Below are positions 5,492 to 12,320 of a stretch of 12,320 bases of DNA, in pieces; within the stretch, counting starts at the first letter, position 1; each line of letters starts with the position of its first letter. The notes beneath the pieces were generated by a model. That model was not told where the DNA came from. It did not search any database and was given only the letters and a program-made list of their open reading frames with translations. The position numbers and the translations under genes were made by a program. Source of the stretch: DHVE2 group archaeon (GTDB lineage: Archaea > Thermoplasmatota > Thermoplasmata > Thermoplasmatales > Aciduliprofundaceae); assembly GCA_015522935.1 (NCBI GenBank), contig WALH01000094.1, positions 1 through 12,320 of the forward strand. Direction: 5' to 3'.

Positions 5492-8028
5492 TTTACTACC
5501 TCCTTTATCATCTCAAAAATCCCATCTGAATTGAAAGATACTATCTTTGCTGCTCCGCTTGGGCATGCATTAACACAGGCACCGCAGCCCATGCAGAGAG
5601 CAGGATGAACCTTAGCAATTTTCTCCTCTTCATCTATGAATCTTGCCCCAGTAAAGCAGGCATTGACACATATACCGCATCCAGCACATCTTCTTGGATC
5701 TGTCACGCTAATTAATTTTCCCGCCGGTGAAGTTATATCACGCATCAAATATAACGCACTCTGTGACGCAAATCCTGCCTCTTCCATTTCCTCTTCTATA
5801 CTCATAGGTCTATGGGCGAGACCCGCCACAAAAATACCTCCAAAAACCTCTTCAAATAGCATGAATTGAATACTTCCTCTCTCAACAAGATGGAGCGGCT
5901 CTTCTGCAAAATAGAAGAAACCTTCCTTATCAATTTTTAATCCCAGCATTTCTGCAATTTTTTTGTTGTATTCTCTCGCTCTAACTATTGCCACTGGCTC
6001 ACCTTTACCTCTCACCACTTCGGGTGGATTTAAGTCAAGAAGTGAATACGCTCTCATAAAATCATAGGTTCCTTTTATATTTTTTCTCTTGGCGATTATT
6101 GATGCAAGGGATGAGTGGAGAGTATTTCCATCCAGCCTCCCTGTGATATGAGTTCCCTTTTCTATTATATCTCCACCGGTGGCAATTATAATTGCGCCAG
6201 CTTCAAGGGTCTCATCTCCTATCTTTATTTTGAAATCTCCTAAAGAGCCTTCAATCTTTTCAGCATCTCCTTTAATCCATTTTGCATTTTTTAATGCTTC
6301 TTTCTTTAAATTTTCATACCACAATCTTAAATCATCCTCACTCATATTAAGAGTATTTTCCTTAACTCCGGTTGCCTCATGGAGGGGATCAAATTCTTTA
6401 GTTATTATATAAACAGGAACCTTTCCATTTATATTTTTTGCTGCTATCAATCCCGCCAAATCTCCTCCAATTATTGCAATGCTCTTCTTTGGTGATACTG
6501 TTGGAATATCCACAAAATAATCTTTCTTTGCCTTTGCTATTGCTGCCCTCAACAATGCCTCTCCCTTTGCCTTATCTCCTCCAACTCTTGTTACATATTC
6601 CCTTAATTGCACTAATTCCACATAAGATGGATGAATCCCAGCATTCATTGCTATTTTTTCTAACATTGCTCCACGAATTGATGGTGAGCATGCACCAAAT
6701 ACAACACGATTTATACCATTCTCCTTTATCTCCTTAACTATCTCCTCCTCCCTCAGACAGAGAAAATCCTTGCGAGATACATAATCTGCTTTTATATTCA
6801 TATTCAAATCCTTCTCTGCACATCCGCAGATAAATACTCCAACTTTCGGATTGAAATCATCCTTTTTCCATTCCAATTCTTCTTTTTCTTCTTTTTCAGG
6901 CGGAGTTAAATATTTTTCCGCTTCCGGTAATATTGCAGTTCCTTGATAAAAAGATTCCGTACTCCCCAATGGCTTTACAAATTCCCCTATTGCAAAAATA
7001 CCATCTCTTGTAGTTTCTAATGAAAATGGCTTTGTTTTTGCAAATCCATTTTCTAATTCTATTCCTGCGATCTCACCAATATTTTTCCAATCATCCGGAA
7101 CCTTCTGCCCCGGCATTATTGCAAGAAGGTCAAGAACTGTATCATTTACTATAACATTTCCATCCTTTTCCTCAATTTTTATATCTTCAATTAAATGAAC
7201 ATTTATTCCTTTCCTAATTGCTTCATCGTAAAGATACATCTGATTATGTCCATAGAGACGAACTTCTTTCAAAAATATATGAATTTCAAGATTTTCATCC
7301 ATACCTTTCATTTCAATTGCTTCTCTAAACATTATGACCTGCTCTTCATAAGAACCAAGATATCCCTCAAATCCCGCAGGGTCAAAAAATCCCAATCTGC
7401 GAGGATATTTTCCATCTTTTCTTTTTAAAAATCTCTTATCCACCCCTTTCCCACTAAATAAAGAGTCAAACTCTTCAAAACTCATTATATTCTCAATATT
7501 CTTTGCAAATTTATCAATTGTATTTGGCTCGTATTCTGGAGAAAGAACCACAACTTCAACTTCTTCCTCCTTTTCTTCTTCCTTGGGAATATTTATTGCT
7601 TTCGCAGGACATACACCCAGGCATTTTTCCGGCTCTTCAACAAAATAAACTCCCGGACCCAGAGGCATTGGAATGTGCTTTGCATTGCATTTTTCAAGAC
7701 ATATATCGCACCCTATGCACTTAAATTCATCCACTACTGGAAGTCTTGTCTTGAATTTTACCTTGAATTTTCCTGCATTTCCATCTATATCAAGCAATCT
7801 GGAATTGTTGTAAATTTTAATATTTCCTGTTATCATCGCAACAGTTTTTAAAACTCCCTTTGAATATCCATTTATTATATCTCTTGGATTCTCATATTGC
7901 AATTGCTCTTTTTTATGCCACAGAAACTCTCCACGATTTAAAAGAATGACTTTGTGCCCCGCTCTCGCAAAATTCACAGCAGCACGATAAGAAGCAAGGG
8001 AAGTTCCATAAATAAGAACCTTACCCAT
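5488..8028 (-). CDS. Tandem HdrA-like fusion protein (HdrA'), partly degenerate
   Basis: This 846-residue protein consists of two incomplete HdrA-like modules joined by a Glu/Lys-rich linker at about 376-392. Module 1 (1-375) starts at a Rossmann fold whose glycine motif has decayed to YGTSLAS. It carries a ferredoxin insertion with C104/107/110/114 and a second site reduced to C136 and C140, then a HdrA-like pyridine-nucleotide-disulfide-oxidoreductase half (DGIFAIGEF at 342-350). The HdrA cysteines of the HCVGSR and YCSRICC motifs are absent. Module 2 (393-846) starts with the HdrA N-terminal domain (VFICGC, C401/403, C424, C447), then IGGDLAG at 520-526. It lacks the ferredoxin insertion and ends with two complete [4Fe-4S] sites, C781/784/787/791 and C812/815/818/822. 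It starts 2 nt after hdrA and overlaps mvhD by 4 nt. It probably relays electrons between MvhD and the true HdrA, somewhat like the QmoA/QmoB pair of sulfate reducers. Whether each module binds FAD is unclear. Confidence 0.85.
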   Translation of the reverse strand: MGKVLIYGTSLASYRAAVNFARAGHKVILLNRGEFLWHKKEQLQYENPRDIINGYSKGVLKTVAMITGNIKIYNNSRLLDIDGNAGKFKVKFKTRLPVVDEFKCIGCDICLEKCNAKHIPMPLGPGVYFVEEPEKCLGVCPAKAINIPKEEEKEEEVEVVVLSPEYEPNTIDKFAKNIENIMSFEEFDSLFSGKGVDKRFLKRKDGKYPRRLGFFDPAGFEGYLGSYEEQVIMFREAIEMKGMDENLEIHIFLKEVRLYGHNQMYLYDEAIRKGINVHLIEDIKIEEKDGNVIVNDTVLDLLAIMPGQKVPDDWKNIGEIAGIELENGFAKTKPFSLETTRDGIFAIGEFVKPLGSTESFYQGTAILPEAEKYLTPPEKEEKEELEWKKDDFNPKVGVFICGCAEKDLNMNIKADYVSRKDFLCLREEEIVKEIKENGINRVVFGACSPSIRGAMLEKIAMNAGIHPSYVELVQLREYVTRVGGDKAKGEALLRAAIAKAKKDYFVDIPTVSPKKSIAIIGGDLAGLIAAKNINGKVPVYIITKEFDPLHEATGVKENTLNMSEDDLRLWYENLKKEALKNAKWIKGDAEKIEGSLGDFKIKIGDETLEAGAIIIATGGDIIEKGTHITGRLDGNTLHSSLASIIAKRKNIKGTYDFMRAYSLLDLNPPEVVRGKGEPVAIVRAREYNKKIAEMLGLKIDKEGFFYFAEEPLHLVERGSIQFMLFEEVFGGIFVAGLAHRPMSIEEEMEEAGFASQSALYLMRDITSPAGKLISVTDPRRCAGCGICVNACFTGARFIDEEEKIAKVHPALCMGCGACVNACPSGAAKIVSFNSDGIFEMIKEVVK

Positions 8029-8030
8029 TT

Positions 8031-10037
8031 TCAGAACACCTCCGCAAGAACATCAACCATATTTATTATCTGGGGTTTCTTGAAATTCACAACCTGAATT
8101 GCCGTTGTTGGACAATTTGCACTGCATGCACCACATCCTTCGCAAAGCGCTTCATTCACCACAGCCACATGCCTTCTGGGGTCTATATCTATGGCTCCGT
8201 ATGGGCATACCTCTTTACACCGACCACAGCCAGCGCAGATTTCGGGATCAACTTTCGCAAGAAGGGGTTCCTTCTCTAACTTTGGCTTAGAGAGCATTGC
8301 CATAGCCTTTGCCGCTGCTCCACTCGCTTCAGATACAGTATCTGTTATATCCTTTATAAACTGTGCTGTGCCCGCTATGAATATCCCTGCCACTGGGGTT
8401 TCAAGGGGTCTCAATTTCAGATGTACTTCTTTTAACCAGCCCCATTCATCATAGGGGATTCTCAATTTTTTAGCAAGTTCCTTTATCCCTTTTGATGCTA
8501 CTGCCGCCGTTGCAAGAACCACCATATCCACATCCATCTCTATTACTCTTCCCGTCAATGTATCAACTGCCTGAACACGATATTTATCGCCAACCTTGTA
8601 AACTTTACCAACCTTGCCACGAATGTATACCACACCGTATTCCTCTTTTGAGCGCTCATAGAATTCCTCGTATCCCTTCCCATTTGAACGAATATCTATG
8701 TAGAATGCGTATGCTTCTCCATCAGGCACTGCATGGCGGTAAAGAGTTGCCTGCTTTATTAAATACATACAACATATCCTTGAGCAGTAAGGAACACCAT
8801 GCTCAGGATCTCTTGAGCCAACACAGTGGATAAACGCAATTCTCTTTGGTATTTTTCCATCTGATGGTCTCCTTGGTATCCCATTTGTAGGTCCAGAAGG
8901 TGCTAATAATCTTTCAAATTGCAATGCAGTTACGACATCTGGATAATGCCCTCCCAACTCCGGGAATTTTTCAGCGGGCATGACTTCAAAGCCTGTTGCC
9001 ACTATTATTGCACCAACTTCTTCCTCAATGATCTCCTCGTTATTTTTAAAATGTATTGCCTGCGCATCACAAACATCCACACATTTCTCGCATATTCTCA
9101 CATGCTTTTTGGGTTTTATTTTCCCTTCTCTCACTTTCTTATCAAACTGTAATTTTATACACTTATTCTCATCTATAACTGCTTTTAAAGGCACAGCCTG
9201 CTCATTCTGTATGTATATTGCCTTTCTCTTCGCCATCCCAAAATCATATTCTGAAAGTGCATACGCAGGGCATACCTTCATACATTCCCCGCATCCAGTG
9301 CATTTGTCCCAGTCCACATAAGTTGCCTTCTTCTTAATCTTTACCTTGAAATTTCCCATGTAGCCTGAGACATCTTCGATCTCACTATAAGTATATAACT
9401 TTATATTTGGATGATTTGCCACATCATTCATCTTCGGCGTGAGAATACATTGCGGGCAATCAAGGGTGGGGAAAGTCTCGCTGAGGCGAAACATATTTCC
9501 TCCAATACTCGGCTCTCTCTCCACAAGAATCGTTTCAATTCCAGAATCCGCAAGATCCAGCGCTGCCTGTATTCCAGCAACACCTCCTCCTATTACCAAG
9601 GCTCTCCTGATTACAGGAACTTCTATTGGCTCCAACGATGCATTCGCTTTTAATTTCTCTATTGTTGCATTTATAATTCTTATCGCCTTATCTGTTGCTT
9701 TTTCTGGCTCATTCTCATGCGGCCATGAGCATTGCTCCCTGATATTTGCAATCTCAACCCTGTATGGATTCAATCCAGCACGGGCAGCAGCATTTCTCAT
9801 TGTTCTCTCATGCAGTGTGGGAGAGCAATTCGCAACTACAACACCATCCAAATCATATTTTTTAATTGAATCTTCAATTAATTTTTGACCTGGCTCAGAG
9901 CACATGAATACATAGGTTGTGGCTATCGCGACATCCTCCCTCTTTCCAATCTCCTCTGCCACCTTCTTAACGTCAACCGTTCCAGCAATATTGCGACCAC
10001 AGTGACAGATGAATACACCAATTCTCTTCATAACCAT
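8031..10037 (-). CDS. hdrA: Heterodisulfide reductase subunit A (flavin-based electron-bifurcating core)
   Basis: This 668-residue HdrA is of normal family length with all domains. HdrA carries the bifurcating FAD and many [4Fe-4S] clusters, and splits or merges electrons between HdrBC, ferredoxin and the MvhD-linked donor. The N-terminal domain has C11, C13, C46, C71 and C103. The FAD motif GGGVAG is at 150-155, followed by ETFPTLDCPQC (C194, C197). The ferredoxin insertion has C246/249/252/256 and C293/316/319/323, the latter with an unusually long 22-residue spacer after its first Cys. HCVGSRD and YCSRICC (C405, C418, C422, C423) follow, then C-terminal [4Fe-4S] sites C601/604/607/611 and C632/635/638/642. 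I chose the ATG at 10037, 8 nt after GGAGGTG. A second ATG at 10031 forms a 4-nt ATGA overlap with the hdrB stop and is also possible. Unlike HdrA', every expected motif is intact. Confidence 0.96.
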   Translation of the reverse strand: MVMKRIGVFICHCGRNIAGTVDVKKVAEEIGKREDVAIATTYVFMCSEPGQKLIEDSIKKYDLDGVVVANCSPTLHERTMRNAAARAGLNPYRVEIANIREQCSWPHENEPEKATDKAIRIINATIEKLKANASLEPIEVPVIRRALVIGGGVAGIQAALDLADSGIETILVEREPSIGGNMFRLSETFPTLDCPQCILTPKMNDVANHPNIKLYTYSEIEDVSGYMGNFKVKIKKKATYVDWDKCTGCGECMKVCPAYALSEYDFGMAKRKAIYIQNEQAVPLKAVIDENKCIKLQFDKKVREGKIKPKKHVRICEKCVDVCDAQAIHFKNNEEIIEEEVGAIIVATGFEVMPAEKFPELGGHYPDVVTALQFERLLAPSGPTNGIPRRPSDGKIPKRIAFIHCVGSRDPEHGVPYCSRICCMYLIKQATLYRHAVPDGEAYAFYIDIRSNGKGYEEFYERSKEEYGVVYIRGKVGKVYKVGDKYRVQAVDTLTGRVIEMDVDMVVLATAAVASKGIKELAKKLRIPYDEWGWLKEVHLKLRPLETPVAGIFIAGTAQFIKDITDTVSEASGAAAKAMAMLSKPKLEKEPLLAKVDPEICAGCGRCKEVCPYGAIDIDPRRHVAVVNEALCEGCGACSANCPTTAIQVVNFKKPQIINMVDVLAEVF

Positions 10038-10912
10038 GGTGCAAGCACCTCCTTGGGGGATATGTAATGTCTGTCAAAATGAAGAACATCATCACTATTT
10101 TTTCCAAATGCTATTGCCATTAGTTGTGTGAAATACACAATTGGCATATTTTCAAATCTTGGATGCTTTGCCTTTGCTATTTCCTGTCTTCTGTCAAGAT
10201 TGAAGAAGCATAACGGGCAGGAGGTTGCTATAACATCTGCACCCACATCATGAGCAACACTTACAAGTTTGTATGTTCTCTCACCGACAATTTCCTTCTT
10301 ATCCACCGTATGATACGAGCCACAGCATTCATTCTTGAGGGGATAATCCACAACTTCAGCACCAAGAACTCTTAACAAATTTTCAAGAATGTGTGGGTCC
10401 TCAACATCATCTATTGCTACCTCTCTGGGACGGAGAAGGAGGCACCCATAATACGGTGCAACTTTCAATCCCTTTAGCGGTTTTTTCACATAATTTTTAA
10501 TTTTTTCAAATCCAAATTCCTTCAGAAATTGAAGATAGTGCTGAACATTAATATGACCTTCATACTCTGACTCCTCGTCCATGAATAACTTGAGAGTTTT
10601 CAATTTATCACGATTTTTCATAACATCAATATGCGCCCTTTTTAAATTGTTATAGCACATAGAGCATACCGCTATAAGCCTATTGTCGCCTATTTCTTTA
10701 CTGTACTCCTGTGCCCTTATCAAATTCCGGACATTTGCAATTGTGAATTTTACACTATCCTGCGCTAACCCATAAACGGCACCACAGCATGTCCAGTTTG
10801 GAAGTTCCATGAGTTCGTAACCCAAAACTCTGGCGGATTCAATGGTGCTATCCTCTAAATTCTTTGCCACGCCTTTTAGTGTGCATCCAGGATAAAACAT
10901 AATTTTTTTCAT
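10028..10912 (-). CDS. hdrB: Heterodisulfide reductase subunit B (two CCG domains)
   Basis: HdrB is the catalytic subunit that in methanogens cleaves CoM-S-S-CoB on two noncubane [4Fe-4S] clusters. This 294-residue protein has both CCG domains complete: C10, C42-C43, C83 and C86 in the first, and C157, C196-C197, C232 and C235 in the second. All ten cluster cysteines are thus present, and the length is normal. The ATG at 10912 lies 5 nt after GAGGTG, and the gap from hdrC is 9 nt. The 3' end overlaps hdrA by 10 nt (or 4 nt if the later hdrA start is used). If the organism is a heterotroph lacking coenzymes M and B, the substrate must differ: another disulfide, or direct electron transfer to the co-encoded fumarate reductase subunits. 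That part is inference; the family call is firm. Confidence 0.96.
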   Translation of the reverse strand: MKKIMFYPGCTLKGVAKNLEDSTIESARVLGYELMELPNWTCCGAVYGLAQDSVKFTIANVRNLIRAQEYSKEIGDNRLIAVCSMCYNNLKRAHIDVMKNRDKLKTLKLFMDEESEYEGHINVQHYLQFLKEFGFEKIKNYVKKPLKGLKVAPYYGCLLLRPREVAIDDVEDPHILENLLRVLGAEVVDYPLKNECCGSYHTVDKKEIVGERTYKLVSVAHDVGADVIATSCPLCFFNLDRRQEIAKAKHPRFENMPIVYFTQLMAIAFGKNSDDVLHFDRHYISPKEVLAPWL

Positions 10913-10921
10913 CTTTTCACC

Positions 10922-11323
10922 TCATGGTGTGAATTTTCTGAAATTGCTTACCATTGCAATTGGAGGTAATATATCCCTTTCCTCAACTTTGTACGGGTCA
11001 ACATAATCATAATTTTTTCTCAATTGCTTCTCCCTTATAGCCTCCATAACAGCAGCTAAATCCAATCCCACAGGACAGCGAACCGTGCAGGTAAAGCAGG
11101 CAGCACAGATCCATGGAGTCTTTGCAGTCATTAATGGCTCAACATTTCCCTCCTGAAGAAGCATAAATACTTGATTTGGAAGTATGTCCATGAACTCAGC
11201 CATTGGACAACTTGATGAGCAACGACCGCACTGAAAACAGGAGAATATATTCTGACCGCTTATAGCCATTATCTCCTGAACATCTTCATTCTTGTGAGGG
11301 TCTTCTTTAATCGTGTATTTCAT
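10922..11323 (-). CDS. hdrC: Heterodisulfide reductase subunit C
   Basis: HdrC is a small ferredoxin-like protein that carries electrons from HdrA to HdrB. This 133-residue soluble form has C29/32/35/39 (CFQCGRCSSSCP) and C73/76/79/83 (CAACFTCTVRCP), two [4Fe-4S] sites, and the family's C-terminal VSNFRK-type ending. It lacks the membrane-anchored HdrD/HdrE arrangement. The start is the ATG at 11323, 7 nt after GGAGGT; a TTG at 11329 would sit too close to that site. It is the first gene of the minus-strand run and lies about 18 nt from the predicted transcription start, so its leader is short. The HdrC-HdrB-HdrA order and tight spacing indicate one cytoplasmic HdrABC complex. Confidence 0.95.
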   Translation of the reverse strand: MKYTIKEDPHKNEDVQEIMAISGQNIFSCFQCGRCSSSCPMAEFMDILPNQVFMLLQEGNVEPLMTAKTPWICAACFTCTVRCPVGLDLAAVMEAIREKQLRKNYDYVDPYKVEERDILPPIAMVSNFRKFTP

Positions 11324-11362
11324 AATCAATACCTCCGAAGGTGAAAGGTGGATTGCACATAA

Positions 11363-11379
11363 CTTATTTAACTTTTCCG
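11363..11379 (-). promoter_or_regulatory. Predicted archaeal BRE/TATA promoter of the hdr-frd operon
   Basis: The minus strand reads CGGAAAAG followed by TTAAATAAG, a purine-rich BRE-like element and a TATA box (box complementing 11363-11371). Initiation about 25 nt downstream would fall near 11341, giving a short leader containing the hdrC Shine-Dalgarno (complement of 11331-11336). It is the only convincing promoter I see for the ten minus-strand genes. Confidence 0.6.
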
Positions 11380-11482
11380 CGCATTTTCATTTCCCAGCCT
11401 GAATTTTACGATTTTTTTCATACTTATTGGAAAAAGAGACGAATTCGAGCATGTTAAGCATTCCTAAACATAGTGCCCATGT

Positions 11483-11499
11483 GGGAATAGTTAAATATA
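11483..11499 (+). promoter_or_regulatory. Predicted BRE/TATA promoter giving a leaderless transcript
   Basis: GGGAATAG followed by TTAAATATA matches an archaeal BRE/TATA element. Its centre is about 24 nt upstream of the ATG at 11519, so transcription should start at or next to the start codon. No Shine-Dalgarno site precedes that ATG, unlike the operon genes, which agrees with a leaderless mRNA. Confidence 0.6.
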
Positions 11500-11518
11500 T
11501 CCACGAGAATAACCCATT

Positions 11519-11758
11519 ATGAGTGATCTCTACGATGATATAGAGGAAAAAATAACGGATCTTTTAGCAAGGACAGATGAAGGAGATGAAAAAGCGCTTG
11601 AGGAACTGAAAAAAATGAAAAAATACATGGCGGAGATAGCAGATTTTCTCAGTGTGATAAACGACAATGATACAATAGATGATGTAAAGAATAAATTTGA
11701 TAAACTCAGCGAGAAGTTCGATGAGTTCCTTATGACTGTGATGAAGGTCGTTGGCTGA
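11519..11758 (+). CDS. Small acidic, probably all-helical protein of unknown function
   Basis: I do not recognise the family of this 79-residue protein. It is rich in Asp, Glu and Lys, has no cysteine, no signal peptide and no membrane segment. Spaced Leu/Ile/Met/Phe residues between charged stretches (for example LEELKKMKKYM near 28-38 and FDKLSEKFDEF near 60-70) suggest two amphipathic helices that could form a helical hairpin or coiled coil. It reads as a real gene because it has a well-placed TATA element and starts at an ATG about 24 nt from the box. It is divergent from the hdr-frd operon and lies 51 nt before the CBS-domain gene, which has its own TATA-like element. No function can be assigned; a small adaptor or regulator is only a guess. 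Confidence 0.7.
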   Translation: MSDLYDDIEEKITDLLARTDEGDEKALEELKKMKKYMAEIADFLSVINDNDTIDDVKNKFDKLSEKFDEFLMTVMKVVG

Positions 11759-11762
11759 TGAG

Positions 11763-11801
11763 AAGTTATTTATCCCATTTCGCATACTCATCTATGAGGT
11801 G
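11763..11801 (+). promoter_or_regulatory. TATA-like element and ribosome site of the CBS-domain gene
   Basis: AGTTATTTATCC begins just after the small-protein stop codon and resembles a TATA box. Initiation about 25 nt on would fall near 11794. GAGGTG at 11796-11801 lies 8 nt before the ATG at 11810. The CBS-domain gene may have its own promoter, be read through from the small gene, or both. Confidence 0.45.
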
Positions 11802-11809
11802 TAGTTGAT

Positions 11810-12320
11810 ATGAATCCTCGCAATGTAAATGTTGGAGATATTATGACAAGGGAGGTAATAACTGTTAAAACAGGAGATACACTATCAAAGGCCATAAGCA
11901 AGATGCAGGAGTATGGATTTCATGAGATACCGATTATAGATGAGAATGGAGAATTTGTTGGATTTATAAATTACCGGGTTCTCGTTAGAAGAAAGAGCAT
12001 TCCCCTTTATTCAAGGGTTGAAAATCTCATGGTCAAACCTCCCACACTTTCGCATGATGAGAGCATTGTGGATGCAGTTAAAAAGATGTTAGACGCCGGA
12101 TTTCGCTCATTGCCTGTGGTTCACAAGAACAAGATTGTTGGGATAGTATCAAGAAGCGATATAATGCGGATTGTACCAAAGATGGGGGGCATAGCGAACA
12201 TAGAGGTGGAGGATGTAATGACTTCTGAGCCCGAGGTTGTTGAAGAAGACAGCCCGGTAGAATATGCTGTAGACATAATGAGAAAATTTGGAGAACTGAG
12301 TGTGCCTGTAGTGGATAAGC
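11810..12320 (+). CDS. CBS-domain protein, truncated by the window edge
   Basis: Translation from the ATG at 11810 runs open for 170 codons to the edge. It shows at least three CBS motifs starting at VGDIMTREVITV (residue 8), VENLMVKPPTLS (70) and VEDVMTSEPEVV (132), each followed by the typical helix and a PIID/PVV strand. A fourth CBS domain would be expected beyond the edge, giving the common archaeal four-CBS protein built of two Bateman modules. Such domains bind adenine nucleotides such as AMP, ATP or SAM and act as energy or metabolite sensors. No enzymatic domain is visible in the part present. A Shine-Dalgarno GAGGTG lies 8 nt upstream. It points away from the hdr-frd operon and nothing in the sequence ties it to that operon's function. 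Any further domain at the C-terminus cannot be seen. Confidence 0.92.
   Translation, partial: MNPRNVNVGDIMTREVITVKTGDTLSKAISKMQEYGFHEIPIIDENGEFVGFINYRVLVRRKSIPLYSRVENLMVKPPTLSHDESIVDAVKKMLDAGFRSLPVVHKNKIVGIVSRSDIMRIVPKMGGIANIEVEDVMTSEPEVVEEDSPVEYAVDIMRKFGELSVPVVDK

Larger units (their letters stand above)
11324..11518. other. Divergent intergenic region between hdrC and the small acidic protein gene
   Basis: These 195 nt hold two back-to-back predicted promoters and about 100 nt of AT-rich DNA between them. Within it are the 8-bp palindrome CGAATTCG (11440-11447), and ACAT/ATGT half-sites around 11468-11482 next to the plus-strand BRE. Either could be an operator, but both are short enough to occur by chance. 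No RNA gene or additional ORF is evident. Confidence 0.35.

Noticed and set aside
9439..9888. Plus-strand open frame of 149 codons opposite hdrA
   Set aside because: It is antisense to a complete HdrA with all cofactor motifs. Its translation is rich in Ser/Pro/Ile with no recognisable domain, as expected from a reverse-frame shadow.
11324..11518. RNA gene, riboswitch or repeat array in the divergent region
   Set aside because: No extended pairing, tRNA-like arms or repeated units are visible; the two promoters explain the composition. No CRISPR, insertion sequence or attachment site was seen anywhere in the window.
11564..11791. Minus-strand open frame opposite the small acidic gene
   Set aside because: It has no promoter or Shine-Dalgarno, its product is His/Phe-rich in shadow style, and the plus strand has a well-placed TATA box and ATG.

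Overview
The window is about 12.3 kb of AT-rich DNA that reads as archaeal. The proteins are rich in Lys and Glu, a pattern usual in thermophiles. Nearly every gene has a strong GGAGGTG-type Shine-Dalgarno (SD) site, and the promoters look like BRE/TATA elements. The gene families (HdrABC, MvhD, FrhB, a short archaeal-type malic enzyme, a CBS-domain protein) suit a heterotrophic thermophilic euryarchaeon. My best guess is a Thermoplasmatota lineage such as Aciduliprofundum, but this is an inference from style and gene content, not an identification.

Layout. From about 11.37 kb down to the left edge, one minus-strand run of ten genes is packed with gaps of -10 to +38 nt. In order of transcription: hdrC, hdrB, hdrA, a second tandem-fused HdrA-like protein, mvhD, an FrhB/FdhB-type iron-sulfur flavoprotein, a fumarate reductase-type iron-sulfur subunit, a fumarate reductase/succinate dehydrogenase flavoprotein, malic enzyme, and the first 15 codons of succinyl-CoA synthetase beta (sucC), cut by the window edge. 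Only one convincing promoter is visible for this strand, just upstream of hdrC. A 195-bp divergent region separates it from two plus-strand genes: a small acidic helical protein of unknown function that appears to be leaderless, and a CBS-domain protein cut by the right edge.

How the genes may work together. HdrA, HdrB and HdrC form the core of flavin-based electron-bifurcating heterodisulfide reductases. MvhD and FrhB-type subunits normally connect that core to an electron donor (H2, formate or F420H2). Here the operon has no hydrogenase or formate dehydrogenase catalytic subunit and no membrane anchor, but continues directly into a two-subunit fumarate reductase with its fumarate-site residues intact, then malic enzyme and sucC. 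The simplest reading is a soluble Hdr-based complex that passes electrons between a soluble carrier, ferredoxin and the fumarate/succinate couple, co-expressed with C4-dicarboxylate metabolism (malate-pyruvate and succinate-succinyl-CoA). It resembles methanogen thiol:fumarate reductase (TfrAB), whose TfrB joins an FrdB-like part to an HdrB-like part, but here the parts are separate genes and an HdrA/HdrA'/MvhD/FrhB module is added. The complex and its direction of electron flow are inference; the gene order and cofactor motifs are read directly from the sequence.
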